A stretch of 17,688 nucleotides of DNA from CAYSLC01 sp964431545 (GCA_964431545.1 CAYSLC010000115.1:1-17688); one strand, 5' to 3'; shown: positions 1 to 6,928, counted from the stretch's first letter. Numbers and translations are program-made. Notes: a model not told the origin generated them from the letters alone.

Positions 1-442
1 AGACCGACAGGGCCGCGTGCTGGACGTTCCGGGCGCAGGAGCCGTCGTGGTTGCAATAGTTGGGGGTGCCGATGCCCCGGAGAAAGGCCCGGTGGAAATC
101 CCGGAAGGGCCCCCCCCGGTCGGTGAGGAGCAGGCTCCTGGCCCCGTGGGCGTCGATGATCCCCTTGAGCCGGTCGGCCACGTGGTCGAAGGCCTCGTCC
201 CAGCTCACCTTGCGCCAGTCGCCCCCACCCCGTTCGCCGTTGCGGATCATCGGGTGCTGGGGCCGCTCCCGGTCGTTGATCAGGGCGATGCCGGCCGCCC
301 CCCGGGCGCAGATCGACCCCTCGATCCCCTTGGCGTGGGGGTTCCCTTGTAGAAACGTGATCTTGCCGTTGTCCACCTCCGCCATGATGGGACAACGGAC
401 GGTGCACATGCCGCAGATACCGTAAACCTTTTCTTTGGCCAT
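1..442 (-). CDS. Molybdopterin oxidoreductase, DMSO reductase family (5' part only)
   Basis: The 147 residues present are the N-terminus of a molybdopterin-dependent oxidoreductase; the rest lies beyond the left edge. An iron-sulfur motif comes at once: Cys10, Cys13, Cys17 and Cys45 (CGMCTVRC, then SICARG), the spacing for a 4Fe-4S cluster in this family. Cys136 (in DGSCARN) sits where family members carry the Cys, Ser or Sec that binds molybdenum. The stretch QGNPHAKGIEGSICARG followed by ALINDRERPQHPMIR resembles PhsA/PsrA-type thiosulfate and polysulfide reductases, but the substrate cannot be fixed from this fragment. There is no Tat signal before the cluster, so a cytoplasmic location is suggested. 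The ATG follows a strong ribosome-binding stretch (AGGAGTGGAGGAG). It is divergent from the TauE-type exporter, with 751 bp between them. Confidence 0.9.
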   Translation of the reverse strand, partial: MAKEKVYGICGMCTVRCPIMAEVDNGKITFLQGNPHAKGIEGSICARGAAGIALINDRERPQHPMIRNGERGGGDWRKVSWDEAFDHVADRLKGIIDAHGARSLLLTDRGGPFRDFHRAFLRGIGTPNYCNHDGSCARNVQHAALSV

Positions 443-478
443 CTCCTCCACTCCTGTGGTTTGAACATCTTGCCGTGC

Positions 479-523
479 CCGCCGGCCGGGATCGCCGTCC
501 CCGCCTTGTTCCGTATCCGGCGG
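479..523 (-). promoter_or_regulatory. Possible leader hairpin of the molybdoenzyme mRNA
   Basis: CCGCCGG at 479-485 pairs perfectly with CCGGCGG at 517-523. If transcription starts near 544 (from the promoter at 551-579), this hairpin lies in the roughly 100-nt untranslated leader, with its proximal arm about 37 nt upstream of the ATG. It could affect translation or be incidental in GC-rich DNA. I cannot match it to a molybdenum-cofactor riboswitch by eye. Confidence 0.25.
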
Positions 524-550
524 CCCTGCTTTCTGGAAAAAAGAGTACCG

Positions 551-579
551 ATTCTAAAGAAAGCCCGGCCCCGTGTCGA
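551..579 (-). promoter_or_regulatory. Sigma-70-type promoter for the molybdoenzyme gene
   Basis: Reading leftward, TCGACA (574-579; five of six matches to TTGACA) is separated by exactly 17 bp from TAGAAT (551-556; five of six matches to TATAAT). Transcription would start near 544, giving a leader of about 100 nt. It is the best sigma-70-like element I found upstream of this gene. Confidence 0.6.
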
Positions 580-953
580 GGCTTTTCGAAGCCGGCGGCT
601 CCCCCGGGGTCCGGACATTGCGTTCCGCCATCGCGTCAGAAGCAAAAGCAAATTCCGTACCACACCCCTTGCCTCCTCCGACGGGAGAAGGGAGAAAGGG
701 GCCATCCCCGGTTTTCCCATTCATATCAGCAGGATGGAGGACGTTTTGCCGTTGAACGCACCCCGAGCCGCGGGCCTGTTTTCCGGGCCGGCAGCGTGGA
801 TATGCACGTTTTTTATTGCACCGCATGGGATCTTTTGCATACACTCTAACAGGTTGAGTATGGCCGGATAATCGGCCTCCTCCCACAGGGTGCAACCTTT
901 TCCTTGCATGGATGGCTACCGGGATGCGGCGCCGGATCCGGAGGAGGGACGTC

Positions 954-1011
954 GAACCGGGGACGGGCGAACCGCGCCGTAAACCCCTTGAAATCGAATG
1001 GCGCGGAACCG
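954..1011. promoter_or_regulatory. Candidate enhancer (activator) repeats upstream of the sigma-54 promoter
   Basis: The hexamer GAACCG occurs three times (954-959, 969-974, 1006-1011), and an inverted pair CCGCGCC (972-978) / GGCGCGG (1000-1006) spans the interval. These lie 44 to 101 bp before the -24 element, within the usual range for an NtrC-family activator. A 10-bp palindrome, CCGGATCCGG, sits just upstream at 932-941. In GC-rich DNA short repeats arise easily, so this is only a candidate. Confidence 0.3.
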
Positions 1012-1054
1012 GCGGGGAGCCGATGCCGACCCGGAATTCCCCGGGTACCAGGGA

Positions 1055-1070
1055 TGGCACATGGATTGCT
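1055..1070 (+). promoter_or_regulatory. Sigma-54 (RpoN) promoter of the TauE operon
   Basis: TGGCAC (1055-1060), five bases, then TTGCT (1066-1070) matches the -24/-12 consensus TGGCAC-N5-TTGC without mismatch and with correct spacing. Transcription would begin near 1081, giving a leader of roughly 113 nt before the GTG start at 1194. The operon it heads ends with an NtrC-type activator, the class of protein such promoters require. Confidence 0.8.
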
Positions 1071-1193
1071 TTCGGCTGTAGGCTGATGGTTTTCGCCACG
1101 GGAGAGACCGCCGTGGAACACCCGCGCGCAGCGTGAAGACCGGGCTCGCGGCGGCCGGACCAACATCGAAACGCAGCACGAAAGGAGAAAACG

Positions 1194-2501
1194 GTGAACA
1201 GATCCAAATTTTTGCTGGCCACGGCCCTATTGATCCTCCTGTCCTTTGTGACGGTGGCGCTGGCCCAGACGGGCTCGGAGCTGACCACGCCGGACATGCC
1301 CGAAAAGATGAAGGAGGCGATCCAGAAAAGCCTCGATGACGCGGCCCACGCGCCCCAGACCCGCGAGGTGATCAAAGCCGACGCGGAGCCCGGCTTCCTC
1401 GGCATCCCGGGCGCCCCCGCACCCAACGTCATCCTGGGGCTCATCTGGGCCATCTGGGTCGGCTGGATCTTCTCCACGGTGGGCGCCTTCGGCGGCATCA
1501 TGGCCGGCGTGGGCCACATCACCATCTTCGGGCTGGCCGACTACGCCAAGTCCTTCGGCAAGGGGAACCCGGTCAACAACCTGCTCACCGACTCCATCCG
1601 GGTCTCCAACCAGTGGCTGGTGGGATTGAGCGGCGTAATCTCCTCCTTCAACTACTACCGGATGGGTCGCCTCGTGGCGCCCTTGGGGATCTGCCTGGCC
1701 ATCGGCGGCGTCGGCGGGTCGTGGCTGGTGCCGGAACTCACCGCCGGGAAGATCTCCCTCAAGTCGTACATCGGCTACTTCGGGCTGATCGTCTTCGTCC
1801 TCGGCTGTTTTCTCATCTACGAGCTGACGCCCAAGGGCGCGGCCCGAAAGAAGGAGGCCAAGGCGGCGGCCCAGGCCTTCGAGAAGGCGATCCGGGAGAA
1901 GGTCGATACGGCGGACCAGGGGGTCAAGATCATCGAAGGCTCCTGGACCTTCATGTGGATCGCGGTGGCCTGTGTCGTGGCCTCCGCCCTCTGGATCAAC
2001 CTGGTCGGGGGCCTGAAGATCGTCGCCTATCTCCTGGTCCTGGTGGGGTGGGGCCTCACCTTCCTCATCGGCGACATCCGGTTCACCTTCTTCGGCCAGG
2101 AGTTCCACTTCAAGGCGTACGTCCCCATGCTCGGCGGCATCTTCATCGCGGCCATCGCCTCGTTCCTCGGCGTGGGCGGCGGATTCCTCTACGTGCCGTT
2201 TCTCACCTCCGTGGCCGGCCTGCCCATGTTCCTGGTGGCCGGCACGTCGGCCCTGTGCGTGCTGGTGGGGATGATCGTCTCCATCTTCTCCTACATGGTC
2301 GGCAAGGGGGTCATGGTGGCGTGGGGCCTCATCGGCGCCGAGCTGATCGGCATCTTCATCGGGTCGATGATCGGCCCCCGGACCTCCAAGTACATCCCCG
2401 ACAAGGTCCTGAAGATCATCTTCATCATCCTTGCTTTCTACGTCGGCCTGCGGTACACCACCAAGGGATTTCTGGGGCAGAGCATCGTGCCCCCGTTCTG
2501 A
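1194..2501 (+). CDS. TauE/SafE-family membrane exporter (probable anion permease)
   Basis: A 435-residue inner-membrane protein of the sulfite exporter TauE/SafE family, whose members move sulfite, sulfoacetate and other small organosulfur or organic anions. Both halves of the duplicated fold show the glycine-rich signature: VGAFGGIMAG (GAFGG at about 97-101) and FLGVGGGFLYVPF (GVGGG at 326-330). It begins with a signal-like segment ending near Ala24 (VALA-QT), then a 50-residue polar extension, then about eight hydrophobic spans. A charged loop of about 35 residues (around 215-250) divides the halves. At 435 residues it is long for a family usually nearer 250-300, mainly because of that extension and loop. 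The start is GTG, preceded by AAAGGAG at 1181-1187 with 6-nt spacing. It is the first gene after the sigma-54 promoter. The family is clear; the substrate is unknown. Confidence 0.88.
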   Translation: MNRSKFLLATALLILLSFVTVALAQTGSELTTPDMPEKMKEAIQKSLDDAAHAPQTREVIKADAEPGFLGIPGAPAPNVILGLIWAIWVGWIFSTVGAFGGIMAGVGHITIFGLADYAKSFGKGNPVNNLLTDSIRVSNQWLVGLSGVISSFNYYRMGRLVAPLGICLAIGGVGGSWLVPELTAGKISLKSYIGYFGLIVFVLGCFLIYELTPKGAARKKEAKAAAQAFEKAIREKVDTADQGVKIIEGSWTFMWIAVACVVASALWINLVGGLKIVAYLLVLVGWGLTFLIGDIRFTFFGQEFHFKAYVPMLGGIFIAAIASFLGVGGGFLYVPFLTSVAGLPMFLVAGTSALCVLVGMIVSIFSYMVGKGVMVAWGLIGAELIGIFIGSMIGPRTSKYIPDKVLKIIFIILAFYVGLRYTTKGFLGQSIVPPF

Positions 2502-2515
2502 CCTCCGGGCGATCC

Positions 2516-2559
2516 GACGGGCCGGCCCGGATCGAAACATCGGAACGGCCCGGCCCGTC
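2516..2559 (+). other. Intercistronic hairpin
   Basis: GACGGGCCGG (2516-2525) and CCGGCCCGTC (2550-2559) form a perfect 10-bp inverted repeat with a 24-nt loop, between the TauE stop and the next start. No T-run follows, so it is more likely an mRNA-stabilising or attenuating element than a full terminator. It would allow unequal expression of the permease and the downstream genes. Confidence 0.45.
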
Positions 2560-2579
2560 CCTTGAACACCCAAGAGACC

Positions 2580-3110
2580 ATGGACCCGATCCAACGCCTG
2601 CTGAAGGCCATCGATCCCCTCCTGATCGCCCCCTACCGGTTCTTCGACGACCCCATGACCGGTTGGTGGATCGGCACCGGTGTTCTGGCGTTGTGGGCCG
2701 TGCTGGCGGGAGAGCTGACCATGGCGGCGGTCTCCAGAATCAACCGGTCCGCCGTGGCCCACAACCTGGACCGGACGGTCTACTACCACGAGCAGTCCCT
2801 GAAGGCCAAGCAGGCCGGCGACGAGAAGGCCTACGAAGGCATCAACCGGCTGGCCAACGAAGCGTACGGCAAATCGTTCTTTCTGATGATCGCCATGGGC
2901 ATGGCGGCCCTGTGGCCGGCCTTCTTCGCCGCCGCCTGGCTTCAGATGCGGTTTGGCGGGATCATCTTTTCCCTCCCGGCCTGGGCCGGGGGATTCGACC
3001 TCAACTTTCTGGCGCCCTTCATCATCCTCTATGTCCTGCTCCGGATCATCGTCGCCAAGGCACGGCGGAGCCTTTCGACCTCCGAGGGCGACCAAGGGCC
3101 GCCGGGATAA
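2580..3110 (+). CDS. Small three-TM membrane protein, possibly Oxa1/EMC3 (DUF106)-like
   Basis: A 176-residue protein I cannot name with certainty. It has an amphipathic N-terminus, TM1 (about 29-50), a charged helical stretch of about 45 residues (52-97, including KAKQAGDEKAYEGINRL), TM2 (about 99-121) and TM3 (about 140-158). One TM, a cytosolic helical hairpin, then two TMs is the core layout of the Oxa1/YidC/EMC3/DUF106 insertase superfamily, so a distant member or a mimic is possible. That is inference from topology, not from conserved residues. I chose ATG 2580, near a weak AAGAGA; a TTG at 2562 in the same frame has no ribosome-binding site. It lies 78 bp after the TauE gene and probably shares its transcript. 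Confidence 0.6.
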   Translation: MDPIQRLLKAIDPLLIAPYRFFDDPMTGWWIGTGVLALWAVLAGELTMAAVSRINRSAVAHNLDRTVYYHEQSLKAKQAGDEKAYEGINRLANEAYGKSFFLMIAMGMAALWPAFFAAAWLQMRFGGIIFSLPAWAGGFDLNFLAPFIILYVLLRIIVAKARRSLSTSEGDQGPPG

Positions 3111-3174
3111 CGGGGGCATCGGCTCGACCCGCCGCGCGCCGGACCGCTTCGACGACCCCGACACGACCGATGAC

Positions 3175-3678
3175 ATGAAGGCCTCCACCGCGCACCCATC
3201 TCGATCCGGGGGAATGTTCCTCGGGGCCGGGGCGGCCGCCCTCCTGGCGGTCCCGGGGACCGCCCTGGCCACCCAGGGCCACGGCGGTCCGGAGGGGCTC
3301 TATGTCCATCAGTTGTCCCATGTCTTTTTCTGCATCTCCATGGGGATCCTGATCTACTGGCTCCGGGCCCGGAAGCTGACCCACGAGACGGGATGGCGGT
3401 ACATCGGCTGGTCGGCCTCCCTCTTCATCCTCTGGACGGCCGACGCCTTCACCGTCCACCTCCTCGACGAACAGCTTCGCGTGGTCCGGATGGAACGGGT
3501 CGATCTCTGGCGGGTCCACGTGGAGGCGGGGCCGGGCCGGGAATGGCTCATTTCCCTCTACTATTTCGCCAAGCTCGACCACCTCTTCTGCGTGCCGGCC
3601 CTCGCCTTCCTCTACCTGGGCCTGCGCCGGCTGCTCGCGGCCCCCGAACCGCCGGAGGGACGGGAGACGGCACCGTGA
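3175..3678 (+). CDS. His-rich three-TM membrane protein, putative sensor subunit
   Basis: A 167-residue protein with a signal-like N-terminus (cleavage likely after ALA at 32) and three membrane spans. Histidines cluster at span ends: His45 and His49 (VHQLSH) at the start of TM1, His95 (TVHLLDE) at the end of TM2, and His136 (KLDHLFC) at the start of TM3. Cys53 and Cys139 lie about one turn from His49 and His136. If the signal is cleaved, all these residues face the periplasmic side, suggesting a metal or haem site. Its stop overlaps the kinase GTG start (GTGA, 3675-3678), so a shared role with the kinase is likely. The start is uncertain: ATG 3175 lacks a good ribosome-binding site, and ATG 3214 (Met14, after GGGGG) would still leave a signal sequence. 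I do not recognise the family. Confidence 0.65.
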   Translation: MKASTAHPSRSGGMFLGAGAAALLAVPGTALATQGHGGPEGLYVHQLSHVFFCISMGILIYWLRARKLTHETGWRYIGWSASLFILWTADAFTVHLLDEQLRVVRMERVDLWRVHVEAGPGREWLISLYYFAKLDHLFCVPALAFLYLGLRRLLAAPEPPEGRETAP

Positions 3679-4868
3679 CGGTGACGGGGCTGCCCATCCT
3701 GATGGTGGACCTGGCCGGGTCGATCCTGATGATCCTCCTGTCGCTGGCATCCCTCGATCTGGTGCGAAAGCTGAAGCAGCGGACCCCCCACAACCTCATC
3801 TGGACCTACCTCTTCTGGGTCTGCGCGGCCCTGGCCGCCTTCGCCGTCTCCCGGTCGGCCGGCCACATCCTCAAACAGATCCTGCTGATGACCGACCATG
3901 CCGCCGCGTGGGGCCGGATCGCCGCCTACAGCGGGGCCATCAACACCTTCATGCTCACCATCGTGGCGGCCATCACCCTCTTCTTCGAGCGGGCGTGGAA
4001 CATCTACCAGGAGATCATCAATGACCGGCAGGCCGTCCGGACGGCCCACCAGGAGGTCCTCTACCTCAATCAGAACCTGGAGCGCCTGGTGGCGGAGCGC
4101 ACCGAGGCTTTGGCCCGATCCGAAAAGCAGATGGCCCAGGCAGACCGGCTCGCCTCCATCGGCCAGCTCTCCTCTGGGGTGGCCCACGAGATCAACAACC
4201 CCCTGGGGGTGATCCTGGGGTACACCCAGCTTCTGTTGCGGGGCGAAAAGGAGGACTCCCAACGGCGCCGGGATCTCAAGACCATCGAAAAACACGTCCG
4301 CAGCTGCAAGGCGATCGTGGAGGACCTCCTCAACTTCGCCCGGAGTTCCAAGCCGAAAAAGGAGACGGTAAAGATCCACCGGTCCATCGACGAGATCCTC
4401 GATTTCGTCCGGCACCACGCCAAGTCGGGGGAGGTGGTTTTGGAGCGGGACTACGATCCCCGGGTCCCCCCGCTGTTACTGGACGAAAAGAAGATCAAGC
4501 AGGTGATCATGAACCTGGTCATGAACGCCCGCCACGCGGTGGGAGGCGGCGGAACCATCGCCGTCGCCACCGGCTTCGACCCTGAAAAGGAATTGGTCTC
4601 GATCCGGGTGGCGGACACGGGCTACGGCATCGAGAAGAAGAACCTCTCCCGGATCTTCGACCCCTTCTTCACCACCAAGCCCACCGGGGAGGGGACCGGC
4701 CTGGGGCTGTCGGTGAGCTACGGCATCATCAAGAACCATGGGGGCGACATCATCGTGGAGAGCGAGCCCGGCACGGGAACCACGTTCACCGTGGTGCTGC
4801 CGGCGGCGTCCGCCGGGGAAAGGAGCCAAGATGGACGAGCGGGAACGGACCATCCTGATCGTGGATGA
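3675..4868 (+). CDS. Membrane sensor histidine kinase
   Basis: A 397-residue kinase. Three hydrophobic spans (about 10-30, 39-58 and 83-104) make up the sensory part; His64 and His75 lie just after the second span. A coiled-coil linker (YLNQNLERLVAERTEAL) leads to the HisKA domain with phospho-acceptor His171 in GVAHEINNP. The ATPase domain has the N box (NLVMNARHAV), G1 (VADTGYGI), F box (IFDPFFTTK) and G2 (GTGLGLSVSYG). No receiver or PAS domain is present. The GTG start overlaps the upstream stop and follows GGGAG at about 8 nt; the frame stays open further upstream, but that part is antiparallel shadow coding inside the previous gene. It overlaps the response regulator by 38 bp, so the two are almost certainly a cognate pair. 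The signal is unknown. Confidence 0.88.
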   Translation: MTVTGLPILMVDLAGSILMILLSLASLDLVRKLKQRTPHNLIWTYLFWVCAALAAFAVSRSAGHILKQILLMTDHAAAWGRIAAYSGAINTFMLTIVAAITLFFERAWNIYQEIINDRQAVRTAHQEVLYLNQNLERLVAERTEALARSEKQMAQADRLASIGQLSSGVAHEINNPLGVILGYTQLLLRGEKEDSQRRRDLKTIEKHVRSCKAIVEDLLNFARSSKPKKETVKIHRSIDEILDFVRHHAKSGEVVLERDYDPRVPPLLLDEKKIKQVIMNLVMNARHAVGGGGTIAVATGFDPEKELVSIRVADTGYGIEKKNLSRIFDPFFTTKPTGEGTGLGLSVSYGIIKNHGGDIIVESEPGTGTTFTVVLPAASAGERSQDGRAGTDHPDRG

Positions 4869-6231
4869 CGAACCCGACATGCTGCAACTGCTCCAGCGAA
4901 GTCTGGAACCGGACCTGGGGTGCCGGGTGAAGACCGCCTCCTCCGGTGAGATGGCGATGCGGATCCTCTCCGAAACCCCCTTCGACCTGATGGTGGCCGA
5001 CATCAAGATGCCCGGCATGGACGGGCTGGAACTCCTGGACCGGGTCAAGGGCGACCACCCGGACCTGACGGTGGTGATGATGACCGCCTACGGCACCATC
5101 GACACGGCGGTGGAGGCGATGCGCAACGGGGCCTACGATTTCATCACCAAGCCCTTCGACCACGACGCCCTGGTGATCCGGCTGGAGAAGGCCCTGGAAC
5201 GGTCCACCCTGATCCGGGAAAACCTCCGGCTCCGGCGGGCCTGCGAAGAGACCCACGTCTTCCAGAACATGGTGGGCAAGAGCAGCGCCATGCAGCGGGT
5301 CTACGAGGCGGTGCGCATGGTGGCCAAGACCGACCTGACCGTGCTGGTCACCGGGGAGTCGGGCACGGGCAAGGAACTCACCGCCCGGGCCGTCCACGCC
5401 ATGAGCCCCCGGAGCAAGCGGGCCTTCGTCCCGGTCAACTGTCCGTCGGTACCCGAGCACATCCTGGAGAGCGAACTCTTCGGCTATAAGAAGGGGGCCT
5501 TCACCCATGCCACCCGGGACAAGATCGGCCTCTTCCAGGAGGCCCACCACGGGACCATCTTTCTGGATGAAATCGGCGACATCGGCCCCTCCATGCAGAC
5601 CAAGCTGCTCCGGGTCCTCCAGGAGAAGGAGATCAAACCGCTGGGGGATACCCGGTCGATCTCGGTGGATGTGCGGATCATCGCCTCCACCAACCAGGAC
5701 CTGAAAGAGAAGATCCGGACCGGGGCGTTCCGGGAGGATTTCTTCTACCGGCTCAACGTCCTGCCCATCGTCCTGCCCCCCCTGCGGGAGCGGCGGTCGG
5801 ACATCCCCCTGATCGTGGGCCACCTCCTGGAAAAGCACGCCGCCAAGCTCGACAAGCCGGTGAAGGGGGTCTCGCCGGAGCTGATGGAGATCATCCTGGA
5901 GCGGACCTGGGAGGGGAACGTCCGGGAGCTGGAGAACATGATCGTCCGGGGGATCCTCTTTTCCAAGTCCGGGGAGATCGCGCCCTCCGACGTGGGGCTC
6001 CGCCGGAACCCGGGGGAGGCGGCCGTCCTGCCCGCCGACCAGCTCGCCCTCTCCTACAAGGACGCCAAGGAGGAGACCCTGCGGCGGTTCAACGCCGCCT
6101 ACATCGGACACCTGCTCACCGTCACCGAGGGAAACGTCACCCAGGCGGCCCGGCAGTGCGGGCTGGAGCGCCAGTCCCTCCAGCAGGTGATGCGGCGGTA
6201 CGGGATCAAGTCGGAGGCGTACCGGAACTGA
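4831..6231 (+). CDS. NtrC-family sigma-54-dependent response regulator
   Basis: A 466-residue regulator with the complete NtrC layout. The receiver (about 7-120) has acidic residues Asp12/Asp13, phospho-acceptor Asp57, Thr85 and Lys107. The AAA+ domain has Walker A GESGTGKE (175-182), Walker B GTIFLDEI (241-248) and the arginine-rich FREDFFYRLNVLPI and PPLRER segments. A Fis-type helix-turn-helix closes the protein (GNVTQAARQCGLERQSLQQV). The sigma-54 contact loop reads GAFTHA (222-227) instead of GAFTGA. ATG 4831 follows AAAGGAG at 6-7 nt and lies inside the kinase gene. The sigma-54 promoter at 1055-1070, at the head of the same gene cluster, is its likely target, which implies positive autoregulation. 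The 3' end overlaps the convergent hydrolase gene by 26 bp. Confidence 0.93.
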   Translation: MDERERTILIVDDEPDMLQLLQRSLEPDLGCRVKTASSGEMAMRILSETPFDLMVADIKMPGMDGLELLDRVKGDHPDLTVVMMTAYGTIDTAVEAMRNGAYDFITKPFDHDALVIRLEKALERSTLIRENLRLRRACEETHVFQNMVGKSSAMQRVYEAVRMVAKTDLTVLVTGESGTGKELTARAVHAMSPRSKRAFVPVNCPSVPEHILESELFGYKKGAFTHATRDKIGLFQEAHHGTIFLDEIGDIGPSMQTKLLRVLQEKEIKPLGDTRSISVDVRIIASTNQDLKEKIRTGAFREDFFYRLNVLPIVLPPLRERRSDIPLIVGHLLEKHAAKLDKPVKGVSPELMEIILERTWEGNVRELENMIVRGILFSKSGEIAPSDVGLRRNPGEAAVLPADQLALSYKDAKEETLRRFNAAYIGHLLTVTEGNVTQAARQCGLERQSLQQVMRRYGIKSEAYRN

Positions 6232-6928
6232 CGCCCCCCGCTTCCGGATCCTTTTTCAGCCACCGGAGCAGCCGCCCGACGATGTCCCTGTGGACCGCCT
6301 CCCGGGCCACGCCGGCCGATTCGGGAAGCTCGAAGGAGTGGTCGCCCCCCTCGACGGTCTCCAGGGTCCAGGGGGCCGGGAGGCCCTCCACCACCCTTTT
6401 CAAAAGGGCCATGTCGGCGAAGGGATCCCGGGTGCCGGCGAAAAAGAGCATGGGGACCCGGATCTTCCGCAGGTGGGCGTCCCGGAGCTGGTCCTTCTTT
6501 CCCGGGGGGTGGAGGGGGTAACCGAGAAAGACCAGCCGATCCACGTCCAGCCGCCCTTCGGCGGCCAACTGGGAGGCGATCCGCGCCCCCAGGGATTTGC
6601 CCACCCCGATCACCCGGTCCGGCCGGTATCCGGATTCCGAGACAAAATAAGCGAAGACCCGCCCCCAGGTCCGCTCCAGGACCGCCTGGGAATCGACCGA
6701 TTTCTTTCCCCGCTCCCGGTAGAGGAAGTTGAACCGGAGGGCCGGATAGCCGGCTTCGGCGAGCCCTTCCGCCGCGGCGACGAGCAGCGGGTTGTCCATA
6801 TCGTTGGCGGCGCCGTGGGCCAGAATCGCCCCTGTGCCGCCCTCCCGGGGAAAATCGTCCGGAACGGTCAGCACGCCGGAGACACGGGCGTCCTCTTCAA
6901 TGGGGATGGAGACGGTTTTCCGGTCCAT
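6206..6928 (-). CDS. Small alpha/beta hydrolase (dienelactone hydrolase / Tex30-KANL3-like)
   Basis: A 240-residue, apparently cytosolic protein without a signal peptide. It has the alpha/beta hydrolase features in order: an oxyanion-type AILAHGAAND early (about 34-43), the nucleophile elbow GVGKSLGA with Ser112, the acid Asp168 in FAGTRDPFAD, and His197 in EGGDHSFELP. The length and the GxGKSLG elbow fit the group of small hydrolases related to Tex30/KANL3 and dienelactone hydrolases. The substrate is unknown. The ATG follows GGGAGG at about 4 nt, and a 7-bp GC hairpin (CCCCTCC/GGAGGGG, 6948-6965) lies in the probable leader. It is divergent from the P-type ATPase and convergent with the response regulator, overlapping the latter by 26 bp. 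Confidence 0.85.
   Translation of the reverse strand: MDRKTVSIPIEEDARVSGVLTVPDDFPREGGTGAILAHGAANDMDNPLLVAAAEGLAEAGYPALRFNFLYRERGKKSVDSQAVLERTWGRVFAYFVSESGYRPDRVIGVGKSLGARIASQLAAEGRLDVDRLVFLGYPLHPPGKKDQLRDAHLRKIRVPMLFFAGTRDPFADMALLKRVVEGLPAPWTLETVEGGDHSFELPESAGVAREAVHRDIVGRLLRWLKKDPEAGGVSSGTPPT

Larger units (their letters stand above)
443..1193. other. 751-bp divergent intergenic region
   Basis: This stretch separates the leftward molybdoenzyme from the rightward TauE operon. It holds a sigma-70-like promoter (551-579, minus), a small GGCTT-TTCG-AAGCC hairpin (580-593), an AT-richer patch around 805-875, possible activator repeats (954-1011) and a sigma-54 promoter (1055-1070, plus). A 62-codon leftward open frame at 721-909 has no ribosome-binding site and no recognisable product, so I do not call it. 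Between 600 and 950 I see no convincing gene or RNA. Confidence 0.6.

Noticed and set aside
721..909. A 62-codon leftward open frame in the intergenic region.
   Set aside because: It has no ribosome-binding site, no recognisable domain and no neighbour support.
1034..1049. GAATTC, CCCGGG and GGTACC sites almost adjacent, like a cloning-vector polylinker.
   Set aside because: The flanks are not vector sequence and the codon and base composition on both sides match the chromosome; clustered GC-rich palindromes are expected by chance.
2562..2579. TTG start adding six residues to the 3-TM protein.
   Set aside because: No ribosome-binding site precedes it and it abuts the intercistronic hairpin; ATG 2580 is preferred, although its own site is weak.
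1227..3272. A very long open frame antisense to the TauE gene and the next gene.
   Set aside because: Its product is a low-complexity string rich in Asp, Gly, Pro and Arg, as expected from the reverse strand of GC-rich codons; the sense-strand proteins have clear membrane features and motifs.
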